From Sulfurovum sp. UBA7648 (GTDB lineage Bacteria; Campylobacterota; Campylobacteria; Campylobacterales; Sulfurovaceae), in contig DLIG01000007.1 in assembly GCA_002483605.1 (NCBI GenBank), positions 189,289 to 201,714 of the forward strand: a DNA stretch of 12,426 nucleotides, in the 5' to 3' direction. The position numbers were made by a program, and so were the translations under genes. Below the pieces are notes generated by a model. The model was not told the origin of the DNA, did not search any database, and saw nothing but the letters and a program-made list of their open reading frames with translations. Positions 1-7,978 of the stretch are shown in pieces (position 1 is the stretch's first letter; the number at the start of each line of letters is the position of its first letter).

Positions 1-20
1 ATTAAAAATAATTTTTTCAT
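1..20 (-). CDS. pal: 5' end of a gene, probably pal (peptidoglycan-associated lipoprotein); runs off the window
   Basis: Only the first six codons are visible, reading MKKLFL, which is the basic-then-hydrophobic beginning expected of a lipoprotein signal peptide. A strong ribosome binding site, GAAAGGA on the minus strand at 32..26, sits 5 bases before the ATG. The gene begins 44 bases after the tolB stop. In Campylobacterota the gene after tolB is pal (omp18 in C. jejuni), an outer-membrane lipoprotein that binds peptidoglycan and TolB. The start and its ribosome binding site are seen directly. The identity rests on gene order alone, since the lipobox and the OmpA-like domain lie outside the window. 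Confidence 0.7.
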
Positions 21-64
21 ATAAATCCTTTCAAAAATTAATACAATACGATATTACCACAAAA

Positions 65-1315
65 TTACCAATCAATAGATTGGACTTTGCTTCCGACATT
101 GAAAATATTACTCTCTTTTGTCTGTATGTTAATATACCCGACTAAGCTTTTACCGCCTTGTTGCTTGACATACAAAACTACATTTCCGTCACTTGAAAAC
201 CTAGGAAATTGATTATCTCCGCTGCTAGTCAATGGCATTGTTCCAAAGGCCGAATTGAGATATATATTAAAGGTATTGCCACTGAAGCGTTCACCGCTTT
301 CTCTGGATGAATATACTATTTTATTCTCAAATGCATCACAGCTATTATTATTTCTACCTCTTGATACTACAGGGGACACAGAAGGGCTTGTTAAATATTT
401 TTTAAAAATATTTGGATACCCAAGCCTATTTGATACAAACACGATCTGTTTTTCTCCAGATATGTATTGCCCTCCGACATCAATACCGCTAAAATCCGTC
501 AGACGCGTTGCGGCTTTTGTGGCTACATCAAATTCATAAATGTCAGGCTGTCCGTTTGGCGCCATAGTAAGAAGGAGTTTTGATCCATCCCGGCTCACAT
601 CGGAACATACAAGCATGCCGTCTGATGATGTGATAAAATCTTTTGTACCGTTATTTAAATGATATCTATACAAAGCAGGTTTGGCCCCATTCATTGCAGT
701 ATAATAAAAGCTGCTTTGAGATCTGTCTGACCATTTTGGAAAAAGATTAAGTCCGTTTCTGATTATTGGCTGCTTGTATGTAAAAGTATAATCAGAAAGT
801 ATTATTTCACTCTGCTTAGAAGCTGTATATCTAGTAAATAAAACCAAACGATTCATCCAATCTATACTTCTATATCCCAATATACGATTGATATCGCTCA
901 CTGCCTTATGTATCAAGAACGGATATTTGTTAAAGGCTGAAATAGAATAGCTTTTTTGAAATAAATTAATTCCATTGCTGTTTTTGATAAGTATAATTGA
1001 TAAATTTACACCGTTTATATTGTCTAATCGGTATTTTAATGTATACTCATTGGATTTTAATTCGCTCGGCAATATCGCAGAATCATAAGCTGCGTTGTAA
1101 TGGTTGTTATCGGCACTAAAATTTCCGCTCAATTTCAAATCATTCAAAAAAAGCAAAAAAACTTTTTTTGCCGTGCCATTGTCAATCAAAGTACTTCCGT
1201 CAGCAATTGCTATTTTGCTGCGGTTATCTACCTTTTTTTTGATCGTTAGTTCTGCATCGCTGTCCCCCATCAAAACAGTTAGGAGCATAATTATAGAAAA
1301 TATAAAACGCATCAT
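65..1315 (-). CDS. tolB: TolB, periplasmic beta-propeller protein of the Tol-Pal system
   Basis: TolB is the soluble periplasmic part of Tol-Pal, shuttling between Pal and TolA during outer-membrane constriction at division. The 416-residue product starts with a Sec signal peptide: a short basic start, a hydrophobic stretch at about residues 4-16 and a likely cleavage site after DSDA (residue 21). An alpha/beta N-terminal domain follows to about residue 180. The second half has repeated propeller blades with the TolB/PD40 style, for example SRDGSKLLL, then GQPDIYEFD, NRLGYPNIF and FPRFSSDGNVVLYV. The length matches the family (about 400-430). The first ATG overlaps the tolA stop as TAATG. A second ATG follows at once (1312), and the upstream GGAGAGG could serve either; the second has the more usual spacing. 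Its place between tolA and the probable pal start supports the call. Confidence 0.93.
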   Translation of the reverse strand: MMRFIFSIIMLLTVLMGDSDAELTIKKKVDNRSKIAIADGSTLIDNGTAKKVFLLFLNDLKLSGNFSADNNHYNAAYDSAILPSELKSNEYTLKYRLDNINGVNLSIILIKNSNGINLFQKSYSISAFNKYPFLIHKAVSDINRILGYRSIDWMNRLVLFTRYTASKQSEIILSDYTFTYKQPIIRNGLNLFPKWSDRSQSSFYYTAMNGAKPALYRYHLNNGTKDFITSSDGMLVCSDVSRDGSKLLLTMAPNGQPDIYEFDVATKAATRLTDFSGIDVGGQYISGEKQIVFVSNRLGYPNIFKKYLTSPSVSPVVSRGRNNNSCDAFENKIVYSSRESGERFSGNTFNIYLNSAFGTMPLTSSGDNQFPRFSSDGNVVLYVKQQGGKSLVGYINIQTKESNIFNVGSKVQSIDW

Positions 1316-2202
1316 TACCTCTCCGCAATAAAATTTACATCAAACAGATAAGCCCTTGAACCTGCATGCGGTCCAAAACCTACCTTTTGTAGCTGCTTGA
1401 GGTATTGTACCAATCCTTGATTAAATTCCTCATTAGCTGAGGGTTGTGTGATTTTAAAATCAAAATCACCATTTGGCTGTATAACAAACGAGATCCTTGC
1501 TCTCTCTCCTGCATAACTGCTTTGTGCAGGCCAACCTTGCAAAATGGATCTTACTTTTGACTTATACGCATCTTCTACCCCGGCATTGCCTTTTTTGCTA
1601 AATTCTTTATTGATCAGTTCAGATGCCGCACTTGATGAAGATTGCGGCAGTTTGGTTGCTGCCGGCATCGACTGCTTAGATGACGTTTTGGTTTTTGGTG
1701 TTGGGTGTATTGGTTTGTCTGATTTTATATTTGCAAACAGATCGGTTGTGTTTGCTGGTCGATTTTTTGAATTTTTTATGGGTTTTGTTTTTTCTATTTT
1801 TTTAGTCTCTTGTTTTTTTATTACAGGAGATGTTTCTTTAGGTTTATCAGCAGGAATTTGTTTTTTTTCGATCAATTCTTGTTTTTTTTCAATTGGCTCT
1901 TGTTGTTTTGCAACAATTTCATTTTGAGGCTGCTCTATTGGTTTTTTAATTTGTGGTTTTTCTTCTTGCGGCTCATTTATTGATTGAGGGATATCATTAG
2001 ATTCTGTTTGAACCGGTTTAGACGGTGACAGATCTTTGGATGCATCTAATGTGGACAAATCGACTGCAATGATCTGTTCTGTTTGTGTACCGATATCTTT
2101 CTCTTCTGATCTATATCCAAAATGCCAAAAAAGCAATCCTACAATGACAAGATAAATAGCAACAGCAATAATACCGCTTTTAAATGTATATTCTTTTTCC
2201 AT
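1315..2202 (-). CDS. tolA: TolA/TonB-like energy-transducing protein
   Basis: This protein links the TolQ/TolR motor in the inner membrane to TolB and Pal across the periplasm. The 295 residues show a short cytoplasmic start, one membrane helix at about residues 9-28, a long charged and proline-rich spacer at about 55-180 with EKKQE-like repeats and many Lys, Pro and Gln, then a Ser-rich hinge. A compact C-terminal domain at about 205-295 has the TonB/TolA pattern, including RISFVIQPNGDFDFKI. It is shorter than E. coli TolA (about 420), and Campylobacterota homologues are often labelled TonB. I prefer TolA because tolQ, tolR and tolB flank it. No good Shine-Dalgarno precedes the ATG, which lies 3 bases after the tolR stop, so translation is probably coupled to tolR. 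The A-rich spacer codons create T runs on the opposite strand. Confidence 0.85.
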   Translation of the reverse strand: MEKEYTFKSGIIAVAIYLVIVGLLFWHFGYRSEEKDIGTQTEQIIAVDLSTLDASKDLSPSKPVQTESNDIPQSINEPQEEKPQIKKPIEQPQNEIVAKQQEPIEKKQELIEKKQIPADKPKETSPVIKKQETKKIEKTKPIKNSKNRPANTTDLFANIKSDKPIHPTPKTKTSSKQSMPAATKLPQSSSSAASELINKEFSKKGNAGVEDAYKSKVRSILQGWPAQSSYAGERARISFVIQPNGDFDFKITQPSANEEFNQGLVQYLKQLQKVGFGPHAGSRAYLFDVNFIAER

Positions 2203-2205
2203 AAA

Positions 2206-2589
2206 TTATTGCGTCACCAAAGATACATTTTCAAAGCCGGCATTTTTAACGCTTTTAAGTAGAAACATAATATCTTTATATGCCAAGTCCTCATCGGCAC
2301 GGATATATATATTTGTTTTTGGGTCCATATCTGATTTGTTTGCAAATTGGCTTGGAAATGTATCTAAAGAATAGACATCATTATTTATATATATTTTTTG
2401 ATTTTTATCCATACGAATGGTAAGTGAATCACTCTTTTTTGTTTGGCTTTGTTTTGAGCCTTGAGGAAGTGTGATCTGTTCTTGGTATGTTATAGTTGGA
2501 GCAGCTATCATCAAAACCGCCATAAGAACAAGCATAACATCCATGAGCGGAGTAATATTCAAATCCGGATCGTCATCCCAATGAAACAT
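2206..2589 (-). CDS. tolR: TolR/ExbD-family proton-channel subunit
   Basis: TolR pairs with TolQ to form an inner-membrane motor driven by the proton gradient. The 127-residue product has the family layout: a short cytoplasmic start with several acidic residues, one membrane helix at about residues 14-31 and a periplasmic domain of about 90 residues. The helix carries the family motif NITPLMDVMLVL with Asp17, matching the essential proton-carrying Asp of TolR and ExbD. The periplasmic end has the typical IYIRADEDLAYKDIM pattern. The gene starts with ATG, with GGAG 5 bases upstream that shares bases with the tolQ TAG stop (TAGGAG). Sequence alone does not separate TolR from ExbD; homologues are often named exbD. 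The tolB and probable pal genes downstream favour TolR. Confidence 0.9.
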   Translation of the reverse strand: MFHWDDDPDLNITPLMDVMLVLMAVLMIAAPTITYQEQITLPQGSKQSQTKKSDSLTIRMDKNQKIYINNDVYSLDTFPSQFANKSDMDPKTNIYIRADEDLAYKDIMFLLKSVKNAGFENVSLVTQ

Positions 2590-2597
2590 TTATACTC

Positions 2598-3176
2598 CTA
2601 TTTGTCATCAATTTGAGCCAGCATCATTTTTGACTGAGATGCCAAAAGCGAGCTAAGCTCATAAGCCTTGCGTTTTAATATTAAATGAAAACTATATGCA
2701 AAAATTGCCACTAAAATACCTGCAGCAGTTGCAACCAGTGCTTCTGATATTGCCGGAGCGACAATATTCAATGCGGCACTTGACTGATCGCCAAGCTTGC
2801 TAAATGTTTCCAATATCCCAACTACAGTTCCAAAAAGACCGATAAAAGGTGATGTTGATGCTATTATAGATAAAAGTGTTAAATTACGGGTAGCTATTCT
2901 TACGGCATCGGAAGCAGCAGCTTCTAATATCACAGAATTTGGATTATTAACTTTGCTAAGATATGCATTTAATAGTGATGATTTGCTTACAGCTCTAGAC
3001 GCACCCATATAAAGAGCTTTTAGCGAATCGGTTTCAATCTCGATACGTTTATGCAAGAGCTTGAAACGATCCATAAATACCCAAAAGGTAATTATAAAAT
3101 AAAAAGAAAGAATCAATAAAACCAAAATAGTGATAACACTACTTTGGGATAAATATTGAGAAAATGAATTAAACAA
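2598..3176 (-). CDS. tolQ: TolQ/ExbB-family proton-channel subunit, TTG start
   Basis: TolQ is the multi-spanning motor subunit that surrounds TolR and uses proton flow to drive TolA. The 192 residues show three hydrophobic segments at about 13-35, 100-122 and 145-167, with a cytoplasmic loop between the first two. The family signature TSPFIGLFGTVVGI lies at about 108-121 and the conserved third segment begins near PAISEALVATAAG. The protein is shorter than E. coli TolQ (about 230), as is usual for this phylum. The start is a TTG directly after the atpC TAA and in the same frame. The next ATG in frame (residue 35) would remove the first membrane segment, so TTG is the best choice although the Shine-Dalgarno is weak (GGGA about 11 bases upstream). 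It is often named exbB in related genomes. Confidence 0.9.
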   Translation of the reverse strand: MFNSFSQYLSQSSVITILVLLILSFYFIITFWVFMDRFKLLHKRIEIETDSLKALYMGASRAVSKSSLLNAYLSKVNNPNSVILEAAASDAVRIATRNLTLLSIIASTSPFIGLFGTVVGILETFSKLGDQSSAALNIVAPAISEALVATAAGILVAIFAYSFHLILKRKAYELSSLLASQSKMMLAQIDDK

Positions 3177-3179
3177 TTA
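3174..3179 (-). other. atpC stop / tolQ start junction (TAATTG, zero gap, same frame)
   Basis: On the minus strand the atpC TAA is followed at once by the TTG start of tolQ. The two genes are in the same frame with only the one stop codon between them. Such a junction points to translational coupling, in which a ribosome that ends atpC restarts on tolQ, because the local Shine-Dalgarno is weak. Stop read-through would in principle give a joined protein, though nothing here favours it. Confidence 0.7.
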
Positions 3180-3563
3180 TATAGATTTCCCTATGTGCTC
3201 TACTTTGCTTACGGCAGTAGCAATTGCCACGCTTGAAGCTTCAGTGCTTTTAAGAAGTGTTTTTGCATCTTCGATTGCTTTTGCCAATTCATTATCTTCG
3301 CCGGAAAGCGACACTGCACCATCAACGATACATATAGTTTTAGCTTCATCTACCTTGACATATCCGGAATTGATAGCTACTGCAATTTCTTTATTTTGAG
3401 CTGTTTCAATGACAATAACACCGGTTGCAAGCATAGAAACCAAAGTTGCGTGTTTTGGAAGAACTCCAAACTCTCCTTCGGCTCCAGGCAGAGTAACCTG
3501 TTTAACGTCATTGTCGAAAATTACACCGTCTGGTGTAACTATTTCAAGCTTCATTAGTTCCAT
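3177..3563 (-). CDS. atpC: ATP synthase F1 subunit epsilon
   Basis: Epsilon sits on the central stalk with gamma and regulates ATP hydrolysis through its C-terminal helices. The 128-residue product begins with the N-terminal beta-sandwich domain, recognisable from LEIVTPDG, then VKQVTLPGAEGEFGVLPKHA, the most conserved stretch of the family. The C-terminal helical part from about residue 85 is present but short, giving a protein about ten residues shorter than E. coli epsilon (139). The ATG at 3563 has AAAGGA 5 bases upstream. A second ATG three codons in would also give a normal N-terminus, but the spacing favours the first. It is the last atp gene and abuts tolQ. Confidence 0.97.
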   Translation of the reverse strand: MELMKLEIVTPDGVIFDNDVKQVTLPGAEGEFGVLPKHATLVSMLATGVIVIETAQNKEIAVAINSGYVKVDEAKTICIVDGAVSLSGEDNELAKAIEDAKTLLKSTEASSVAIATAVSKVEHIGKSI

Positions 3564-3579
3564 AGTATTCCTTTAAGGA

Positions 3580-4983
3580 TTAAGCTTTTGCTTTCATTTT
3601 TTCAAATTTAGCAACGGCTTCGTTCATATCTCCAACCATATAGAAGGCAGCTTCAGGCATTTCGTCATATTTACCTTCTAAAAGTCCTTTAAATCCGGCA
3701 ATTGTCTCTTCAAGAGTAACATATACACCAGGGCTTCCTGTAAATACTTCCGCAACGTGGAATGGTTGAGATAGGAATTTTTCAATTTTTCTAGCTCTCT
3801 CAACAACAAGTTTATCATCTTCGCTAAGCTCATCCATACCAAGAATTGCGATAATGTCTTGCAAATCTTTATATTTTTGTAAAATTTGTTGTACGCCGCG
3901 AGCTACTTTATAATGATCTTCACCGATAATTTGCGGATCGAGCATTCTAGAAGTTGAATCTAGCGGGTCAACTGCCGGATAAATACCTTTTTCTGCAATT
4001 GAACGGTTAAGAACTGTTGTTGCATCAAGGTGAGCAAAAACTGAAGCAGGAGCCGGGTCAGTCAAGTCATCCGCAGGTACATAAACAGCCTGAACTGATG
4101 TGATAGAACCTTTTTTAGTAGAGGTAATTCTCTCTTGCAATGCACCCATTTCTCTGCTTAGTGTAGGTTGATAACCAACTGCTGACGGGATACGGCCCAA
4201 AAGTGCTGACATTTCAGAACCTGATTGTGCAAATCTGAAAATGTTATCGATGAACATCAATACGTCTAGTCCCATTTCATCACGGAAATACTCAGCCATT
4301 GTAAGACCTGTAAGAGCGATTCTGTTTCTTGCTCCCGGTGGTTCACTCATTTGTCCATAGCACAGTGCAACTTTGTCAAGTACGTTTGACTCTTTCATTT
4401 CATGGTAAAGGTCATTTCCTTCACGAGTTCTTTCACCAACACCGGCAAATACAGAATAACCGCTGTGTTTCATAGCAACGTTGTTGATAAGCTCCATGAT
4501 GATAACTGTTTTACCAACACCAGCTCCGCCGAATAGTCCGACTTTACCGCCCTTTGAATAAGGAGCAAGAAGGTCAACAACTTTGATACCTGTTTCAAAA
4601 ACTTCTGTTTTTGTGCTTTGCTCTTCAAAAGGAGGAGGATCTCTATGGATTGACCAGTATTGTTTTGCTTCAACAGGCGCGCCCTCATCAACAACATCAC
4701 CGATTACATTGAATATTCTACCCAATACTTCTTGTCCAACAGGAACTTTTATTGAATCTCCTGTTGCTCTAACTTCTTGGCCTCTAGATACACCTTCGCT
4801 CATATCCATAGCGATCGTTCTTACACGTTTGTCACCAAGCTGTGCAGCAACCTCTAATACCAATTTTTGCTCTTTACCGTCAACTGTAAATACAGTTTCA
4901 AGTGCTTCATTGATCTCTGGCAGGTAATCTGTAAAATCAACATCGATTACCGGGCCAAGTACTTGTACTACTTTTCCTATCAT
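3580..4983 (-). CDS. atpD: ATP synthase F1 subunit beta
   Basis: Beta carries the catalytic nucleotide sites of F1 and makes ATP from ADP and phosphate. The 467 residues match the usual length. The P-loop GGAGVGKT is at residues 152-159, GERTREGND with the catalytic Glu at 183-191, and the Walker B strand ending LMFIDN at 242-247. The region FRFAQSGSEMSALLGRIPSA follows at about 249-268. The DELSEED lever that contacts gamma appears as DELSEDD at about 384-390, a conservative change that keeps the acidic charge. The ATG is preceded by AGAGGAAAGATA, a reasonable ribosome binding site. It lies 19 bases after atpG and 16 before atpC, consistent with one operon. Confidence 0.99.
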   Translation of the reverse strand: MIGKVVQVLGPVIDVDFTDYLPEINEALETVFTVDGKEQKLVLEVAAQLGDKRVRTIAMDMSEGVSRGQEVRATGDSIKVPVGQEVLGRIFNVIGDVVDEGAPVEAKQYWSIHRDPPPFEEQSTKTEVFETGIKVVDLLAPYSKGGKVGLFGGAGVGKTVIIMELINNVAMKHSGYSVFAGVGERTREGNDLYHEMKESNVLDKVALCYGQMSEPPGARNRIALTGLTMAEYFRDEMGLDVLMFIDNIFRFAQSGSEMSALLGRIPSAVGYQPTLSREMGALQERITSTKKGSITSVQAVYVPADDLTDPAPASVFAHLDATTVLNRSIAEKGIYPAVDPLDSTSRMLDPQIIGEDHYKVARGVQQILQKYKDLQDIIAILGMDELSEDDKLVVERARKIEKFLSQPFHVAEVFTGSPGVYVTLEETIAGFKGLLEGKYDEMPEAAFYMVGDMNEAVAKFEKMKAKA

Positions 4984-5002
4984 TATCTTTCCTCTCCTCT
5001 AA

Positions 5003-5890
5003 TTATTTCATTGATTCCATACCACTGATGATCTCGATGAGTTCAGTAGTAATCGCTTCTTGTCTGGCTTTATTGTATTTAACTGAAAGAGTTTTTACCA
5101 TCTCTTTTGCATTGTTTGTTGCCGCATCCATTGCTTGCATTCTAGCGCTATGCTCAGCTGCAAGTGAATCGATCAGTGCATAATACATAGTATATTCTAC
5201 ATATCTCTTGATCAATCCTTCCAATAGTGTATTATCTTCATCCGGTTCAACTTCCAATTCTGAAGTAGAAACATTATCCAAGCTTAATGCACTATGATCA
5301 ACCGGCAATACTTGTGATTGTCTAACTTCTTGTGTTATCATATTGACATAACCATTATGAACCAAGATAATTTTTTCACTTTTGCCGTCGATATAATCTT
5401 GTGCAATTTGACTGATCAATTCTGATGATCTTTCAAAATCAGGTGAAGAACTAAGACCAACAACTTCATTGCTTAAAGCCACACTATTAAAACGGAAATA
5501 GTCGATACCTTTTCTACCGACTGCTCTAAGTCTAACTTCAGTACCATTAGCCGCAAACTCTTTTCTAAGAGAATTTACTCTTTTGATAGTTTGAGCATTA
5601 AAGCCACCGCAAAGACCTTTGTCAGCAGTAACAAAAACTATATCCACATTTTTTGGATTTTGAACTTCTCTAAAGTAAGGCAAGTCCAAACCATTTGCAT
5701 TTTCACCAGCCATCTTTCTTGCAATTTCATTCAAAAGTTCAGTAAGCTTGTTTGCATAAACTTTTGATTTTTTCGCAAGCTCCTCTGTTCTTTTTAATTT
5801 TGCAGAAGAGACAAGCTTCATGGCCCGCGTAGTCTTTTGCGTGTTTTTAACACTTTTGATCTTACGCTGAATATCTTTTAAACTTGCCAT
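5003..5890 (-). CDS. atpG: ATP synthase F1 subunit gamma
   Basis: Gamma is the rotating central shaft of F1 that transmits proton-driven rotation to the beta subunits. The 295-residue product has the conserved N-terminal helix (ASLKDIQRKIKSVKNTQKTT, then RAMKLVSSAKL) and the conserved C-terminal helix (MQAMDAATNNAKEM, then YNKARQEAITTELIEI), which form the coiled coil. The middle Rossmann-like domain contains VTADKGLCGGFN. The length is normal for the family (about 285-300). The ATG has AGGG 6 bases upstream, and this site overlaps the TAA of atpA (TAAGGG), which suggests coupled translation of alpha and gamma. Confidence 0.98.
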   Translation of the reverse strand: MASLKDIQRKIKSVKNTQKTTRAMKLVSSAKLKRTEELAKKSKVYANKLTELLNEIARKMAGENANGLDLPYFREVQNPKNVDIVFVTADKGLCGGFNAQTIKRVNSLRKEFAANGTEVRLRAVGRKGIDYFRFNSVALSNEVVGLSSSPDFERSSELISQIAQDYIDGKSEKIILVHNGYVNMITQEVRQSQVLPVDHSALSLDNVSTSELEVEPDEDNTLLEGLIKRYVEYTMYYALIDSLAAEHSARMQAMDAATNNAKEMVKTLSVKYNKARQEAITTELIEIISGMESMK

Positions 5891-5899
5891 GATATGCCC

Positions 5900-7414
5900 T
5901 TATGCGTTAAATGATTCTTTGAAATCTTCAATTGCTTTTCGTAATTGTGCTTCAGTCTCATCATCAATTTTTTGACTAGTTCTAATGTTATCCAAAACTT
6001 TAGAATATTTTGTATCCAAAAAGTTCAATAACTCCGCTTCAAATGTTGTTACTTTAGATGCTGGAATGCTGTCCAAATAACCTTTTGCACCTGCATAAAT
6101 AACAGCAACTTGTTTTTCAATAGCAACAGGAGAATAAGGAGGTTGTTTAAGAACCTCTACCATTCTTTGTCCGCGCTCTAATTGTTGTCTGCTGTGCTCA
6201 TCAAGATCTGATGCAAACTGAGCAAATGCTTGAAGCTCTCTATATGATGCGAGGTCAAGTCTAAGTGTACCTGCAACTTGTTTAGTAGCTTTAATTTGAG
6301 CTGCACCGCCAACACGAGAAACAGACAAACCAACGTTAATCGCTGGTCTGATACCTGAGTTGAACAAGTCAGTTTCAAGGAATATTTGACCGTCAGTAAT
6401 TGAGATTACGTTTGTTGGGATATACGCAGAAACGTCCCCTGCTTGTGTCTCAATGATAGGGAAAGCAGTAATAGAACCTGCACCAAGCTCATCGTTAAGT
6501 TTCGCTGCTCTCTCAAGAAGTCTTGAGTGTAGATAGAATACATCCCCTGGATAAGCTTCACGACCCGGAGGACGTCTAAGAATAAGAGACATTTCACGAT
6601 AAGCAACAGCATGTTTAGAAAGGTCATCATAGAAAATTACAGCATGTTTGCCGTTATCTCTAAAATACTCAGCCATTGTAACACCGGCATACGGAGCAAG
6701 GAATTGCAATGCTGCTGATTCAGAAGCACCTGCATTTACAACAATCGTATAATCCATAGCGCCGTATTCTTCTAATTTTTTAACTGTGGCTGCGACAGTT
6801 GATTGTTTTTGACCAATTGCTACGTAGATACAAACAACATCTTGACCTTTTTGGTTGATGATAGTATCTATTGCTATTGTTGTTTTACCTGTTTGTCTGT
6901 CACCGATAATAAGCTCTCTTTGTCCTCTACCAACCGGTACAAGAGCATCGATAGCTTTGATACCTGTTTGAAGCGGCTCATGAACTGATTTTCTAGCCAT
7001 GATCCCTGGAGCTTTTTCTTCTACAAAACGGCTCTGTGTTGATGCGATTGCGCCTTTACCGTCAATTGGCAAACCAAGTGCATTTACAACTCTACCGATC
7101 ATTGCTTCGCCAACCGGAACTTTAAGAAGATCACCTTTTCTTTTAACGCTCATTCCCTCTTTGATACCGGCTGATGATCCAAGAACAACTACACCAACGC
7201 TTGCTTCTTCAAGGTTAAGAACCATACCTTCCATACCGTTTTCAAACTCAACGATCTCACCCGCCATAACATTATTCAAGCCATAAACAGTAGAGATACC
7301 GTCTGCGATACCTACTACTTTTCCAACTTCGTTTATGTCTAAATCAATTTGAAAATTTTCAATTCTCTCTTTTATGATAGAACTAATTTCATCTGCTTGT
7401 AATTTAACTGCCAC
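5900..7414 (-). CDS. atpA: ATP synthase F1 subunit alpha, GTG start
   Basis: Alpha alternates with beta in the F1 hexamer and binds nucleotide at non-catalytic sites. The 504 residues match the family. The N-terminal region MAVKLQADEISSIIKERI binds delta. The beta-barrel follows, then the P-loop GDRQTGKT at 171-178. Later motifs include YDDLSKHAVAYREMSL, LRRPPGREAYPGDVFYLHSR and the alpha signature PAINVGLSVSRVG. The start codon is GTG, with AAAGGAG 7 bases before it, which makes it convincing. The gene begins 27 bases after atpH and ends 9 bases before atpG. I see nothing unusual in the coding region. Confidence 0.99.
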   Translation of the reverse strand: MAVKLQADEISSIIKERIENFQIDLDINEVGKVVGIADGISTVYGLNNVMAGEIVEFENGMEGMVLNLEEASVGVVVLGSSAGIKEGMSVKRKGDLLKVPVGEAMIGRVVNALGLPIDGKGAIASTQSRFVEEKAPGIMARKSVHEPLQTGIKAIDALVPVGRGQRELIIGDRQTGKTTIAIDTIINQKGQDVVCIYVAIGQKQSTVAATVKKLEEYGAMDYTIVVNAGASESAALQFLAPYAGVTMAEYFRDNGKHAVIFYDDLSKHAVAYREMSLILRRPPGREAYPGDVFYLHSRLLERAAKLNDELGAGSITAFPIIETQAGDVSAYIPTNVISITDGQIFLETDLFNSGIRPAINVGLSVSRVGGAAQIKATKQVAGTLRLDLASYRELQAFAQFASDLDEHSRQQLERGQRMVEVLKQPPYSPVAIEKQVAVIYAGAKGYLDSIPASKVTTFEAELLNFLDTKYSKVLDNIRTSQKIDDETEAQLRKAIEDFKESFNA

Positions 7415-7441
7415 TGCTACTCCTTTACTTAATATAATGAC

Positions 7442-7978
7442 TTATAATGATCGATTGATATAATCGATTAATTGTTCTTTAACTCTCTGTTTAGAGAAAT
7501 TAACCTCGATGCCCAAATCTTCTACCAAAACTCTTAAGCCTTCAAAATCACTTGTTTCTTGTGTTAATGAAATTTTTGATCCTGTATATTTGGCCAAAGC
7601 ATCTTCAAGTTCAGTAACTTCTGATTTACCCAAACTTTTTTGACTTTTTATAACACCTTGATAACTGTTTTGTTCTTTTTGAAGTTCAGCATTTACAATT
7701 TTAGCAATAGCCGGGATCAAAGCCAATCTTTTATTTTCACCTAAGATCTTGATAAAATTGATCAATTTAACATCAGCCGTTTTGCCAAGTGCATCAAGAA
7801 CACTTTGTGTTTTAGACTCATCGCTCAGTAAAGGCGAATTAAGACCATTTACTATAGACGGTGTACTTGCAAAAGCATTTGAAAGCTCAGTAAATATTTC
7901 TGCATACTGGCTAATTAATTTAGAATCATTGATAGCAAAAATCGCTTTTGCATATCGTTGTGCTACTAATTCTTCCAT
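7442..7978 (-). CDS. atpH: ATP synthase subunit delta (OSCP-type stator)
   Basis: Delta joins the top of the alpha/beta hexamer to the b-subunit stalk and keeps F1 from turning. The 178-residue product has the family start, VAQRYAKAIF, followed by a helical N-terminal domain, and the C-terminal pattern with GLRVLVEDLGIEVNFSKQRVKEQLIDYI. The length is typical (about 175-180). The ATG overlaps the atpF stop by one base (TAATG), with AAGGTGG upstream inside atpF, so the two are translationally coupled. Sequence conservation is lower than for alpha and beta, as normal, but position and both termini make the call firm. Confidence 0.96.
   Translation of the reverse strand: MEELVAQRYAKAIFAINDSKLISQYAEIFTELSNAFASTPSIVNGLNSPLLSDESKTQSVLDALGKTADVKLINFIKILGENKRLALIPAIAKIVNAELQKEQNSYQGVIKSQKSLGKSEVTELEDALAKYTGSKISLTQETSDFEGLRVLVEDLGIEVNFSKQRVKEQLIDYINRSL

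Noticed and set aside
1544..1927. Plus-strand frame of 127 codons opposite tolA, rich in Phe, Ser and Cys
   Set aside because: It is the mirror of the Lys/Glu/Gln-rich TolA spacer, whose A-rich codons read as T-rich Phe/Ser codons on the other strand. It has no ribosome binding site or recognisable domain.
2598..3176. Calling tolQ/tolR strictly exbB/exbD of an iron-uptake TonB system
   Set aside because: The families cannot be separated by motif alone, but the downstream tolA-like gene, tolB and probable pal make Tol-Pal the better assignment. No TonB-dependent receptor or iron gene is in the window.
3400..3420. TGTTTCAATGAC in atpC, and a TGTTTCATAGC in atpD near 4463, as parS half-sites
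   Set aside because: Each matches only the left half of the parS palindrome. The right half does not mirror it, and both lie in conserved coding sequence.
4470..4927. Frames overlapping atpD on both strands
   Set aside because: They lie wholly within the highly conserved beta-subunit gene, and their translations show no family motif.
7415..7450. AT-rich stretch before atpA resembling a -10 box
   Set aside because: Only weak TATATT/TATAAG-like matches exist, partly inside atpH, with no -35. In such AT-rich DNA this is expected by chance, and operon read-through explains atpA expression.
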